DNA of 64,000 nucleotides. Origin: Pacificitalea manganoxidans (GTDB taxonomy: Bacteria; Pseudomonadota; Alphaproteobacteria; Rhodobacterales; Rhodobacteraceae). The translations under genes were made by a program, and so were the position numbers. The DNA lies in the NCBI RefSeq assembly GCF_002504165.1, contig NZ_CP021404.1:1178001-1242000 (forward strand). Reading direction: 5' to 3'. This document shows, piece by piece, positions 52,756-61,988 of the stretch (positions within the stretch are counted from its first letter, which is position 1; the number at the start of each line of letters is the position of its first letter). Under the pieces are notes generated by a model. It worked only from the letters and a program-made list of their open reading frames with translations. It ran no database searches and was not told the DNA's origin.

Positions 52756-54022
52756 AATCGTGGTGACCGGAAACGGCCCGCTGAACGGCGAGATTGCGAT
52801 CTCGGGGGCGAAGAACGCCTGCCTGACATTGATGCCGGCAACCTTGCTCAGCGATCAGCCGCTGACCCTGACCAATGCACCGCGCCTGTCGGACATTAAG
52901 ACGATGACCGAATTGCTGCGCTCGCTCGGGGTCGAGGTGTCGTCGCTACAGGGCGGTCAGGTTCTGGCGATGTCGTCGCATGACCTGACCACGACCCGCG
53001 CCGATTATGAGATCGTCCGCAAAATGCGCGCCTCGATCCTTGTGCTGGGGCCGCTGCTGGCGCGCTACGGCCACGCCGAAGTGTCGCTGCCCGGCGGCTG
53101 CGCCATCGGGGCCCGGCCTGTGGATCTCCACCTGAAGGCGCTGGAGGCGATGGGCGCAGAACTGGATCTGCGTGATGGCTATGTGCATGCCAAGGCCCCG
53201 ACCGGCGGCTTGCAGGGCGCAGTGTTCGAATTTCCAATCGTGTCCGTCGGCGCTACCGAAAACGCGCTGTTAGCAGCAACGCTGGCCCGCGGCACGACCG
53301 TGCTGAAAAACGCCGCCCGCGAACCCGAGATCGTCGATCTGGCGCATTGCCTGATCCGCATGGGCGCGCGCATCGAGGGCGTCGGCACCTCCACCCTGAC
53401 GATCGAAGGTGTGGACAGCCTGTCGGGCGCGACCCATCCGGTCGTCACGGACCGGATCGAACTGGGCACCTACATGCTGGCCCCCGCGATCACAGGCGGT
53501 TCGGTCGAATTGCTGGGCGGGCGGCGGGATCTGGTCGCGGCGTTCTGCGATAAACTCGAAGCCGCCGATATCGAAGTCACGGAAACCGAGCGCGGCCTGC
53601 GCGTCAGCCGCAAGAACGGTCGCCTGCGGGCCGTCGATGTGGTGACCGAGCCGTTCCCCGGCTTCCCCACCGATTTGCAGGCGCAGATGATGGCGATGCT
53701 CTGCACGGCCGAAGGCACCTCGCGGCTGGAAGAGAAGATCTTTGAGAACCGGTTCATGCATGCGCCCGAACTGATCCGCATGGGCGCGCGCATTGACGTG
53801 CAGGGGGGGCGTGCCTCGGTCACCGGAGTCGAACGGCTGCGCGGCGCGCCTGTGATGGCGACCGACCTGCGCGCCAGCGTCTCGCTGATCCTCGCCGGTC
53901 TGGCGGCAGAGGGCGAAACGGTCGTGAACCGAGTCTACCATCTGGACCGGGGTTATGAGCGGGTCGAGGATAAACTGGGCGCTTGCGGCGCAAAGATCGA
54001 GCGCATCAGCGACAAGGGCTGA
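52748..54022 (+). CDS. murA: UDP-N-acetylglucosamine 1-carboxyvinyltransferase
   Basis: A 424-aa enzyme for the first committed step of peptidoglycan synthesis. [16 protein letters not shown] (residues 19-34) carries the conserved Lys-Asn, and the catalytic Cys118 is in [15 protein letters not shown], so the enzyme should be fosfomycin-sensitive. [14 protein letters not shown] and RAGVSL-like [18 protein letters not shown] are further signatures. Length matches. It is followed by DUF2948 and hisD. Confidence 0.96.
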   Translation: MDRIVVTGNGPLNGEIAISGAKNACLTLMPATLLSDQPLTLTNAPRLSDIKTMTELLRSLGVEVSSLQGGQVLAMSSHDLTTTRADYEIVRKMRASILVLGPLLARYGHAEVSLPGGCAIGARPVDLHLKALEAMGAELDLRDGYVHAKAPTGGLQGAVFEFPIVSVGATENALLAATLARGTTVLKNAAREPEIVDLAHCLIRMGARIEGVGTSTLTIEGVDSLSGATHPVVTDRIELGTYMLAPAITGGSVELLGGRRDLVAAFCDKLEAADIEVTETERGLRVSRKNGRLRAVDVVTEPFPGFPTDLQAQMMAMLCTAEGTSRLEEKIFENRFMHAPELIRMGARIDVQGGRASVTGVERLRGAPVMATDLRASVSLILAGLAAEGETVVNRVYHLDRGYERVEDKLGACGAKIERISDKG

Positions 54023-54094
54023 GCATGGCCTGAGACTTGGCAGGGCGCGCGGCCCCATGCGCGCCCGCCGTATAAGAAGCAACGGAACGTGACG

Positions 54095-54592
54095 ATGACC
54101 GACGCGACTTTTCAGGACGGAGCCGAAACACCGCTATACCTCAAGGCGCTGGATGCCGGGGCGGTGCCGCTGCTGTCCGCCTATGCGCAGGATGCGGTAT
54201 TCCCGATCTCGGAGATGCGGTTCGATAAGATGGACCGCCACTTTGCGCTGTTGATCAACCGCTTCCGCTGGGAGGACAGAGCCGCCGCAGAGGCGCAGGG
54301 CCGCCCCTATGAGCGTGTGCGCGCGGTGTTGATGATCGGCGATGTGATGCGCGTCGCGACCTCCGGTATCGACCGCAGCGACAAGGATCTGGTTCTGTCG
54401 CTTCTCGATATCGCGTTCGAGCCGGGCGCGGATGGCACCGGCACCTTGCTGCTGACGCTGGCGGGGGATGGCGCGATCCGGCTGGAGGTCGAGTGCCTCG
54501 ACCTGCTGCTGCGCGATGTGGAGCGCCCCTATGCTGCCCCGTCGGGCAAGGTGCCCTCGCATCCCGTCACCGAGGACGGCAGCGCCGGATAG
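54095..54592 (+). CDS. DUF2948 family protein
   Basis: A 165-aa cytosolic protein: LYLKALDAGAVPLLSAYAQD, AVFPISEMRFDKMDRHFALL, INRFRWED and LTLAGDGAIRLEVECLDLLL. This is the DUF2948 family found beside hisD in many Rhodobacterales; its role is unknown. The ATG at 54095 is taken rather than the GTG at 54089. It lies 72 bases after murA and 102 before hisD. Confidence 0.8.
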   Translation: MTDATFQDGAETPLYLKALDAGAVPLLSAYAQDAVFPISEMRFDKMDRHFALLINRFRWEDRAAAEAQGRPYERVRAVLMIGDVMRVATSGIDRSDKDLVLSLLDIAFEPGADGTGTLLLTLAGDGAIRLEVECLDLLLRDVERPYAAPSGKVPSHPVTEDGSAG

Positions 54593-54694
54593 GCGGCAGG
54601 TAGGCGGGGGACGGGCGCGTCGCGATGGCCTTGGGCGAAGGCTTGAGGCGCGGCGCGGCAGCGGCTACATCAGCCGCCAACCCGAGGAGTTCCG

Positions 54695-56002
54695 ATGCCC
54701 ATCAGCCTTGACGCCACCGCCGCCGGTTTCGATGCCGATTTCGCCGCCCTGCTGACGATGAAGCGGGAAGACAGCCCCGATGTGGATGCCGCCGTCGCCG
54801 CGATCATCGCCGATGTGCGCGCGCGGGGCGATGCCGCGCTGATCGAACTGACTGCGAAATTCGACAGGCTTGAGCTGACGCCCGAGCGTCTGGCCTTCAC
54901 GCCCGAGGAAATCGACGCTGAATGTGCGCGCGTGCCGGAGGCAGAGCGCGAGGCGCTTGACCTCGCCGCTGCACGCATCCGGGCCTATCACGCGCGTCAA
55001 ATGCCCGAAGACGCGCACTGGACCGATGACAGCGGCGCTACGCTGGGATGGCGGTGGTCGGCGGTGGAGGCCGCAGGGCTATATGTGCCGGGCGGTCTGG
55101 CATCCTACCCGTCATCGGTGCTGATGAACGCGATCCCTGCCGCCGTGGCGGGGGTGGAGCGTCTGGCGATCTGCGTGCCGACCCCTGATGGCGTGGCCAA
55201 TCCGCTGGTGCTGTATGCGGCGCGGCTGGCGGGGGTGGATCGCATTTACCGCATTGGCGGCGCGCAGGCGATTGCGGCGCTGGCCTATGGCACCGAAACC
55301 GTCGCCCCGGTGGATAAGATCACAGGCCCCGGCAATGCGTTCGTCGCGGCGGCAAAGCGGCGGGTGTTCGGCAAGGTCGGCATCGACATGATCGCGGGCC
55401 CGTCCGAGATCCTCGTTATCGCCGACGACACCGCCAATCCCGATTGGGTTGCGCTGGACCTGTTAAGCCAAGCCGAACATGACGAAAGCGCGCAGTCGAT
55501 CCTGATCACCACCAGCGCCGAGACAGGCCGCGCCGTGGCGGACGCTGTCGAGCGGCATTTGCAGGTATTGGAGCGCCGCGACATTGCGCGCGCAAGCTGG
55601 CGGGATTTCGGCGCCATCATCACGGTGCCCGATCTCGCGCAGGCGGCGGCCCTCTCGAACCGCATCGCGCCGGAGCATCTGGAACTCTGCGTCGCCGATC
55701 CCGAGGCCCTGCTGCCGCAGATCCGTCACGCAGGTGCGATTTTCGTCGGTCAATGGACGCCGGAGGCCATTGGCGACTATGTCGGCGGGCCAAACCACGT
55801 CTTGCCGACGGCACGTTCGGCGCGGTTCTCCTCGGGGCTGTCGGTCATGGATTTCCTCAAACGCACGACGCTGGCGCGGATGACGCCCGAAAGCCTGAAT
55901 GCCATCGGTCCCGCCGCCGAAACGCTTGCCCGGTCCGAAAGTCTACAGGCGCATGGCCTGTCGGTGCGCGCGCGTCTGGACGCCCTGAACGCCAAGACGT
56001 AA
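54695..56002 (+). CDS. hisD: Histidinol dehydrogenase
   Basis: A 435-aa Zn enzyme oxidising histidinol to histidine. Seen are GLYVPGGLASYPSSVLMNAIPA, RIGGAQAIAALAYGTE, DKITGPGNAFVAAAKR, DMIAGPSEILVIADD, SQAEHDESAQSILIT and the metal-site VGGPNHVLPT. GAGGAGTTCCG precedes the ATG. Length fits. Confidence 0.96.
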   Translation: MPISLDATAAGFDADFAALLTMKREDSPDVDAAVAAIIADVRARGDAALIELTAKFDRLELTPERLAFTPEEIDAECARVPEAEREALDLAAARIRAYHARQMPEDAHWTDDSGATLGWRWSAVEAAGLYVPGGLASYPSSVLMNAIPAAVAGVERLAICVPTPDGVANPLVLYAARLAGVDRIYRIGGAQAIAALAYGTETVAPVDKITGPGNAFVAAAKRRVFGKVGIDMIAGPSEILVIADDTANPDWVALDLLSQAEHDESAQSILITTSAETGRAVADAVERHLQVLERRDIARASWRDFGAIITVPDLAQAAALSNRIAPEHLELCVADPEALLPQIRHAGAIFVGQWTPEAIGDYVGGPNHVLPTARSARFSSGLSVMDFLKRTTLARMTPESLNAIGPAAETLARSESLQAHGLSVRARLDALNAKT

Positions 56003-56155
56003 CGCTTTTTGCCGCAGCGCAGCATTTTTCGGGCCCGGCACATTGACTTGAGACGCACGGGGGCTTCTTTCCATCGAAAGGGTGGCCATTGCCGCCAGCC
56101 GCGACAGGCTTTAGGCTGGTCGCGCCTGCCGGCACAAAGCGATTGAGGTGCCGCG

Positions 56156-56638
56156 ATGAGTGCACGACTGATCGACATTGAGATTGACGATGCGAACCTG
56201 CCGCCTCCGACCCCGGAGATCGCGCAGGAACGGAAAGTCGCGATCTTCGATCTACTGGAAGACAACAGCTTTACCCTGCCGCCGCGGGGCGAAACGGCGG
56301 TTCCGCCCGGTCCCTACCGGCTGAACCTTGCGATTCGCGAACGGCGGCTGGTGTTCGATATCGCCAACGAAGATCGGCAGCCGGTGGGCGAATTTCACCT
56401 GTCTCTGGGCCCGTTCCGCCAAGTGGTGAAGGATTACTTCCAGATCTGCGAAGCCTATTTCGACGCGGTGAAAAAGCTGGCGCCGTCGCAGATCGAAGCG
56501 ATCGACATGGCCCGGCGCGGCATCCACAACGAAGGCGCACGCGTGCTGATGGAGCGGCTCGACGGCAAGGCCGAGGTGGACAGCGACACTGCACGGCGTC
56601 TGTTCACGCTGATCTGCGTCTTGCATTTCGGGGGCTGA
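56156..56638 (+). CDS. UPF0262 family protein
   Basis: A 160-aa protein with LIDIEIDDANLPPPTPEIAQ, ERKVAIFDLLEDNSFTLP, LSLGPFRQVVKDYFQICEAY and ARRGIHNEGARVLMERL. It belongs to UPF0262, an alphaproteobacterial family of unknown function that sits between hisD and a low-molecular-weight phosphatase. It ends 4 bases before the next gene. Confidence 0.88.
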   Translation: MSARLIDIEIDDANLPPPTPEIAQERKVAIFDLLEDNSFTLPPRGETAVPPGPYRLNLAIRERRLVFDIANEDRQPVGEFHLSLGPFRQVVKDYFQICEAYFDAVKKLAPSQIEAIDMARRGIHNEGARVLMERLDGKAEVDSDTARRLFTLICVLHFGG

Positions 56639-56642
56639 CTGC

Positions 56643-57203
56643 GTGGCGGGAGGCATGCCCCAATCGATCCTGTTTTGCTGCGACCACAATGCCGTTCGCT
56701 CGCCGATGGCCGAGGGGCTTATGAAAAAGCTGTTTGGCACGCGGGCCTATGTGCAATCGGCGGGGGTGAAGAACGACCTCGAAATCGACGGCTTTGCCAT
56801 TTCCGTCTGCGCGGAGATCGGGGTGGAATTGTCGACCCATCGCGCCCGCAGCTTCGACGATATGGAGCAATGGGGCGATGACCTGTCATCCTACGATCTG
56901 ATCGTCGCGCTATCGCCTGCCAGTCAGCGCAAAGCGCTCGACCTGACGCGTTACGCGCATCTGGAGGTCGAATATTGGCCGGTGCTGGACCCCACCGGGC
57001 TGGGCGAATCGCGCGAAGCAAAGCTGGACGCCTATCGCCAGACCCGCGATCAGATCATCGCTCGCATGGATGCGCGCTTTGGCCGGGTCGGGGGCGCGGG
57101 GCAAAGCGGTCAGACGGGGCAAGGCGCTGGGAAAGGCACGGGGCAAGGCACTGGCGCAGGGCAGGGCGCAGCCGGCACGCAGGGCAAAGACAGCACCGAC
57201 TGA
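56643..57203 (+). CDS. Low-molecular-weight phosphatase family protein
   Basis: A 186-aa protein. The P-loop LFCCDHNAVRSPMAEGLM has Cys13-x5-Arg19-Ser, the LMW-PTP / arsenate reductase signature. DLIVALSPASQR and VEYWPVLDPTG follow, the latter providing the likely catalytic Asp. After about residue 148 there is a Gly/Gln/Thr-rich tail built on repeats of GQ and GTGQG, unlike the normal 150-aa family length. GTG at 56643 is used because GGGGGC lies upstream; the ATG at 56655 is too close to GGGAGG. Confidence 0.83.
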   Translation: MAGGMPQSILFCCDHNAVRSPMAEGLMKKLFGTRAYVQSAGVKNDLEIDGFAISVCAEIGVELSTHRARSFDDMEQWGDDLSSYDLIVALSPASQRKALDLTRYAHLEVEYWPVLDPTGLGESREAKLDAYRQTRDQIIARMDARFGRVGGAGQSGQTGQGAGKGTGQGTGAGQGAAGTQGKDSTD

Positions 57204-57388
57204 CCGCCATGCCCCATCCCGACGCGGGCCCGTGACCAAGCCCGCAATTTCACCACTCGCCCCGCCGCAAACGCCGCCCGTAGGGTAACGATTGCGAAAC
57301 CGCGCGGTTAGGACTTGAAAACAGCGCCGTTCAGGCGCATTTATGCGCCGCCTGTGAAAACACGGGTTGACGCTGATATGGAGTACAC

Positions 57389-57607
57389 ATGGCCAAGGAA
57401 GAAATGCTCGAATTCCCCGGTGTCGTGAAGGAACTCCTGCCGAATGCGACATTTCGGGTCGAACTTGAGAACGGCCATGAGATCATCGCGCATACGGCAG
57501 GCAAGATGCGGAAAAACCGCATCCGTGTTCTGGCCGGAGACAAAGTGCAGGTCGAAATGACCCCCTACGACCTGACCAAGGGTCGCATCAACTATCGCTT
57601 CCGCTGA
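57389..57607 (+). CDS. infA: Translation initiation factor IF-1
   Basis: A 72-aa OB-fold protein: [60 protein letters not shown] and the end KGRINYRFR. It binds the 30S A site with IF-2 and IF-3. Length is exactly as expected. It starts 185 bases after the phosphatase gene and is 11 bases before maf. Confidence 0.97.
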   Translation: MAKEEMLEFPGVVKELLPNATFRVELENGHEIIAHTAGKMRKNRIRVLAGDKVQVEMTPYDLTKGRINYRFR

Positions 57608-57618
57608 TCGGCGGACGC

Positions 57619-58212
57619 ATGACGCCTCGCCTGATCCTCGGATCGGCCAGCCCGCGCCGGCGGGAGCTGCTGGCCTCGATCGGGCTTGTGCCCGCCGATA
57701 TTCGCCCCTGCGACATCGATGAAACCCCGCGCCGGGGTGAACTCGCGCGGCCCTATTGCAGCCGCATGGCGGTCGAGAAGGCCGCGGCCCTGTCGCTGGC
57801 TGACGGAGAGGTCGGCCTGACCGCCGATACCACCGTCACGCTGGGCCGCCGGATCATGGGGAAACCCGTGGATCGGGATGAAGCCCGGCGCTTTCTCAAC
57901 GCGTTGTCGGGGCGGCGGCACCGGGTCATCACCGCGCTGGCCGTGCGCGATGGCGACCGGCTGCGCTGCCGCGATGTGGTGACGACGCTGAAAATGCGCC
58001 CCCTCGACCCGGTCGAGATCGAAACCTATCTCGACAGCGACGAATGGCAGGGCAAGGCCGGCGGCTACGGCATCCAAGGCCGCGCAGCCGCGTTCATTCC
58101 ATGGCTGCAAGGATCGTGGTCCGCCGTGGTCGGTCTGCCTTTGTCGGAAACCGCCACGCTTCTGCGCTCCGCCGGGATCGTGCCGGGGCCGCAACAGGAG
58201 ACCACCCCATGA
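57619..58212 (+). CDS. maf: Maf family nucleotide pyrophosphatase
   Basis: A 197-aa house-cleaning pyrophosphatase acting on non-canonical or UTP/dTTP-type nucleotides. [19 protein letters not shown] is the N-terminal signature, [18 protein letters not shown] carries the catalytic Asp, and [20 protein letters not shown] and IVGLPL-like [13 protein letters not shown] follow. It overlaps the RNase gene by ATGA. Confidence 0.93.
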   Translation: MTPRLILGSASPRRRELLASIGLVPADIRPCDIDETPRRGELARPYCSRMAVEKAAALSLADGEVGLTADTTVTLGRRIMGKPVDRDEARRFLNALSGRRHRVITALAVRDGDRLRCRDVVTTLKMRPLDPVEIETYLDSDEWQGKAGGYGIQGRAAAFIPWLQGSWSAVVGLPLSETATLLRSAGIVPGPQQETTP

Positions 58213-59234
58213 AGGGCCTGCAAACGATTTTGGGGGAGTTGAACGGCCGCTCAGCCGCTGCGTTGATGCGCGACGGGCGGCTCGATGATCTGGTGTTCGA
58301 TGGGGAGGCTGACGGCGCCCCCGGACCCGGTGCCATCCTGCGCGCGCGCTGTGATCGCCCGCTGAAAGGGCAGGGCGGCATGATCGTGGATCTGCCGGGG
58401 CATAAAGGCTTCCTGCGCGGCGCCAAAGGTCTGGCCGAAGGTCAGACGCTGCTTGTGATGGTCACGGGCCGCGCCGAGCCGGGCAAGGCCGTGCCCGTCA
58501 CCACCCGCGTGATTTTCAAAAGCCGCTACGCCATCATTACCCCCGATGCGCCGGGGCGCAACGTGGCGCGCGGCATCCGCGACGACGACGCCCGCGACCG
58601 GCTGCAACTGCTGGCACATGAGGGCATGGTCGACGCGCCCGAAGGCTTCGGCCTGATCCTGCGCTCCGCCGCGGAGGAGGCCAAGGACGCCGACATCGCG
58701 CAGGACATCGCACAGATGCTCGACCTCGCCGTGGCCGTGACCTCGGACCTTGAGGATGATGGTCCTGAGCTTCTGCTCGATGCGCCCGATGCGGCTGAGG
58801 TCGCGTGGCGCGAATTCCCGGTGCTGCCAGCGGTGGGCGAGGATTTCGAGACCGCAGGCGTTCTGGATCAACTGGAGGCGCTGCGCCGTCCGGGCTTTGC
58901 CGCCGGGGGTGCGACCTCTTATGTGGAGCCGACCCGCGCGCTGATCGCCGTCGACGTCAATACCGGCGGCGATACCAGCCCCGCTGCTGCGCTAAAGGCG
59001 AACCTCGCCGTCGCGCGCGAACTGCCGCGCCAGTTGCGCCTGCGCGGGCTGGGCGGGCAGGTGGTGATCGACGTGGCGCCGATGCCCAAGAAGGACCGCA
59101 AGACGTTCGAGCACGCCCTGCGTGCCGCCTTCAAAACCGATCCGATAGAAACCGCGCTGGTCGGATGGACCCCGCTGGGCCATTTCGAATTGCAGCGCAA
59201 ACGCGAACGTGTGCCGCTGACCGAGGTGCTGTGA
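58209..59234 (+). CDS. Ribonuclease E/G family protein, short form
   Basis: A 341-aa protein homologous to the catalytic core of RNase [21 protein letters not shown] (S1-like part), [20 protein letters not shown], the metal motif [14 protein letters not shown] and [20 protein letters not shown]. It is much shorter than RNase G (about 490 aa) and lacks the Zn-link cysteines and C-terminal domain. It starts in the maf stop codon and its own TGA overlaps the yacG ATG. Confidence 0.85.
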   Translation: MKGLQTILGELNGRSAAALMRDGRLDDLVFDGEADGAPGPGAILRARCDRPLKGQGGMIVDLPGHKGFLRGAKGLAEGQTLLVMVTGRAEPGKAVPVTTRVIFKSRYAIITPDAPGRNVARGIRDDDARDRLQLLAHEGMVDAPEGFGLILRSAAEEAKDADIAQDIAQMLDLAVAVTSDLEDDGPELLLDAPDAAEVAWREFPVLPAVGEDFETAGVLDQLEALRRPGFAAGGATSYVEPTRALIAVDVNTGGDTSPAAALKANLAVARELPRQLRLRGLGGQVVIDVAPMPKKDRKTFEHALRAAFKTDPIETALVGWTPLGHFELQRKRERVPLTEVL

Positions 59235-59428
59235 TGGCTTGTCCGATCTGCAACGAACCCACCGAGCATGAATATCGCCCGTTCTGTTCCAAACGCTGCG
59301 CCGACATCGATCTGGGCCGGTGGATGACCGGGGCCTATGCGGTGCCGTCGACCGACCCCGAAGACATCGAAGAAGCGCTCGAAGCTGCCGAGCGCGAGGC
59401 CGCCAAGGACACCCCCAAACCGCACTGA
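59234..59428 (+). CDS. yacG: DNA gyrase inhibitor YacG (zinc protein)
   Basis: A 64-aa protein with a treble Zn site, Cys3, Cys6, Cys18 and Cys22 (CPIC...PFCSKRCADIDLGRW), followed by an acidic tail DPEDIEEALEAAEREAA. Its ATG overlaps the RNase stop (TGATG), so it is the last gene of the infA-maf-RNase-yacG run. Confidence 0.93.
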   Translation: MACPICNEPTEHEYRPFCSKRCADIDLGRWMTGAYAVPSTDPEDIEEALEAAEREAAKDTPKPH

Positions 59429-59554
59429 CCCTGCTTGCCGCAAGGTCGTGGCAACACCCTGCGTCTCTGTGCGAATTTTTTGCGTCAGACCCTCTGGACA
59501 CCCCCCCGCCCCCCGTCTAGAAGAGCGCCACCCCGAGCGGAAACGCTCACCCGT

Positions 59555-59629
59555 GCCCGGGTAGCTCAGGGGTAGAGCAGTGGATTGAAAATCCTCGTGT
59601 CGGTGGTTCGATTCCGCCCCCGGGCACCA
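59555..59629 (+). tRNA. tRNA-Phe (anticodon GAA)
   Basis: A 75-base tRNA starting GCCCGGGTAGCTCAGGGGTA and ending in encoded CCA. GCCCGGG pairs with CCCGGGC. The anticodon loop TTGAAAA (59585-59591) has GAA at 59587-59589. Confidence 0.95.
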
Positions 59630-60147
59630 TTACACCAGAAAATTTACAACGTTTTCAGATTTTTAAAGATCTGAATTCGCTATTGGTCTCCTTTTTAGAC
59701 CTCCCTATGACGTATGCTTGAAGCCTGCTGGTAGATTTCAAGAATAGTGCGCAATTCTGGCTCTGTCCCAACTGAGTTCTGCTTGTGCCTCAAGGATAGG
59801 GGGCATGGGCAAGCGCATGATCGGGCGAAATCACCGGGCGGCGTGTTTGCCAGGCAATTCTGCGGATCAAGTCAAGGCTGCCGGCTGACGAGCCAAAAAC
59901 CATCCGCCGCCATGAGCGAGCACGCGCGGTGCTGCATCTCTGCAATTGTCAGCCACACACCGGAGCGCTGATATCCCGGCGATTTCAATTCGGGTTTCGT
60001 GCGCCACATGCGCTGTAGCCTTGGCCACTGGGGCCCCGCTGCGTTTGCGTCGCAATCTTTCAGTGGCCAGCGGAACAGCGGTCCAATCCCGCCATTCCAA
60101 TTATCCGCCAGAGTTCCTTTGTTCTGTTGGCCTGTCCGGCCAAAGGA
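59630..60147. other. Gene-poor stretch after tRNA-Phe, AT-rich at first
   Basis: 518 bases without a supported gene. The first 90 bases are clearly AT-rich (for example ACAACGTTTTCAGATTTTTA), unlike the rest of the window, then composition returns to normal. Short ORFs on both strands (such as 59747-59971 plus and 59867-60100 minus) have no recognisable motif. A tRNA 3' end followed by foreign-looking sequence is a common integration site, so remnants of an inserted element are possible. Confidence 0.45.
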
Positions 60148-61824
60148 TCACTGCAGCCAGATCGGCAGATCTTTTGGCATATGACCGCGCTCAGTGGCGG
60201 TTACACAATCGGCCAGACTGGCAAAGCGCACTGATCGTCCAGAAAGTCCTGGCGCATAGTGGGCGTATTTTCCTGAATTCGTCATCAGGGTTTTGGCCGT
60301 TGGCGGAAAGACCGGTTCCGAAATCGAGCACCAGCACAGGTCCTTGATGATGCGCACCCCTGCCTCTTCGAGCGTGGACAGCAGCCCCTCCTTTGCCGCA
60401 TCTGCATAAGTCGTGCGGCTGAGGGTCACGATCATTGGGGTATTTGCGGTGCATTTGCGCCCCTGCATCAACCCTGCCAATCGTCTGGTTTCGCTAAGCG
60501 AAAAATGCGGACTTCCCAAAGCGACAAGATCGATTTCCGTCGGGCCGCTGTTCAACTGGACCCAAGCCTTTGCCAGTGTTTCGCGCGCCACCCGGTGCAT
60601 CTCGGCGCCCGGCTTCGCCGTCCTGTCGCCCTCTGGGGTGATACCGCGAATATGCAGGATCGGCATGGCGGATGTGGTGCCGAAAGCGGCGCAAAGCGCC
60701 TTCAGGTCATCCTCGCCGATCGAAGCATTTTCGAGACCCTCGATCAGCGGGATGCGATCCGGCGCATGTTGGCCAGCAACCCAGCCGATCAGGGGCCAGA
60801 TTGCTTCGTCGTAGTCTTCGGGCAGATCGAACCGAAGCCGCACCTGCGCCTGTCGGTTTTCGTCAAGATAAACCCCGGACAGGGGCGCGCGGCCTGTCAT
60901 GGCGACAAAAAGATCAAAGAAGTCGGGGTGCTTTACGGTGCGTGCCCCCAGAACGCTATTGGCATAGATCACCGCATTTGATTCAGACCACCCGATATCC
61001 TCGCCCACCTTTGGCCGGTCGTCATCGAGATAAGGCGCGCAGGTGAATGTCGGGCGCGCTCCCATTTTGACATAGGCGCTGGCCAGACGGCTGGCCGGTT
61101 CGCCAAAGATCGGCGGCACGCCCTGGGAGCGCCAGTTTTCCTGATCGACCGAAATTGCATTCATCGTGGTGGGCACGGTCACCTCCGCGCCCATGTTCAT
61201 GATCGTTTCCGCAAAGACCAAGTTCGCCCGGCCCGCATAGATACAGCCGTCAATATGCCCGCGGGTGATGTCGGTCAGCCGGGTCGCGCCCTGCACCACG
61301 CCCATGGTGAAAATCGCCTCCATCGCCAGTTTGACGGCCTCGCCCTGCGCCCCGTCCAGCATCGCCTGATCCTGCGGGGACAGCGCCAGCGCGGTGGGGT
61401 CGAGCGGGCTTAATTCCAGCGACAGATCATCGGCCACAAGCCGGTTGCCTATGATCTCGGCCTCGGGTTTCGCCGCCAACAGATCATAGCTCTCCCGCGT
61501 GAGCCGTAGCACCGCGACCGGCCTGTCAAACATCCGCGCGGCAATAAAGGCACCAAGGGTCAGGATGTCTTCGGCTTCGTGAAACACCAAGGCCGCCGGG
61601 GCATGCCCGTTCAGCGCCAGTTCCAGCAGCACACCACTGCCTGAGCAAGAGCCCCGGCTTGTCGGCATCATCACGATGTTTCCGGCCAGCGAAGCCCGGT
61701 GCTGGGGATGGTGGGCATCTTGGATGATGCCGGTGTCGGCATTCACGCCTCCCCAGAAGCTCAACCCTTCGGAGCAAGCAAGGACAGGCCCGCTGACGTT
61801 ATGGGCCACAATGACCTGATCCAT
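60148..61824 (-). CDS. Aconitase X fusion protein (AcnX, swivel plus catalytic domains)
   Basis: A 558-aa protein joining the small AcnX swivel domain (about residues 1-130, VNADTGIIQDAHHPQHRASL and SRGSCSGSGVLLELAL) to the large AcnX domain (DUF521; AMEAIFTMGVVQGATRLTDI, GHIDGCIYAG, FGEPASRLASAYVKMGA, PHFSLSETRRLA). AcnX proteins of bacteria include cis-3-hydroxy-L-proline dehydratases. The ATG at 61824 has AGGAG 9 bases upstream; the ATG at 61830 is too close to it. Divergent from a GntR regulator, in a catabolic cassette whose substrate is not fixed by sequence. Confidence 0.87.
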   Translation of the reverse strand: MDQVIVAHNVSGPVLACSEGLSFWGGVNADTGIIQDAHHPQHRASLAGNIVMMPTSRGSCSGSGVLLELALNGHAPAALVFHEAEDILTLGAFIAARMFDRPVAVLRLTRESYDLLAAKPEAEIIGNRLVADDLSLELSPLDPTALALSPQDQAMLDGAQGEAVKLAMEAIFTMGVVQGATRLTDITRGHIDGCIYAGRANLVFAETIMNMGAEVTVPTTMNAISVDQENWRSQGVPPIFGEPASRLASAYVKMGARPTFTCAPYLDDDRPKVGEDIGWSESNAVIYANSVLGARTVKHPDFFDLFVAMTGRAPLSGVYLDENRQAQVRLRFDLPEDYDEAIWPLIGWVAGQHAPDRIPLIEGLENASIGEDDLKALCAAFGTTSAMPILHIRGITPEGDRTAKPGAEMHRVARETLAKAWVQLNSGPTEIDLVALGSPHFSLSETRRLAGLMQGRKCTANTPMIVTLSRTTYADAAKEGLLSTLEEAGVRIIKDLCWCSISEPVFPPTAKTLMTNSGKYAHYAPGLSGRSVRFASLADCVTATERGHMPKDLPIWLQ

Positions 61825-61914
61825 GTGCATGCACTCCTGCTTGCCTATTTTTTGGGCGGCTTTTCGTCATTCCAGGCGGGCTGCGGAAAATTCGGCCCGC
61901 CCTGACTTGCCTGA

Positions 61915-61928
61915 TTGTGTATACACAA
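61915..61928. promoter_or_regulatory. GntR/FCD-type palindromic operator
   Basis: TTGTGTATACACAA is a perfect 14-base palindrome in the gap between the aconitase X and GntR genes, 61 bases before the GntR GTG. TTGT-ATACAA palindromes are typical FadR-subfamily (FCD) operators, so it should be the autoregulatory site and the control point of aconitase X. Confidence 0.78.
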
Positions 61929-61988
61929 AGTAGACAAGATGAAACAAGACGAGTCGCTTGGACTGGTCGTGATTTCAGGGGGTGTGGC

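Noticed and set aside
59747-60100. Possible integrase or transposase remnant after tRNA-Phe
   Set aside because: No catalytic motif or recognisable family stretch can be seen in any frame, so no pseudogene is called.
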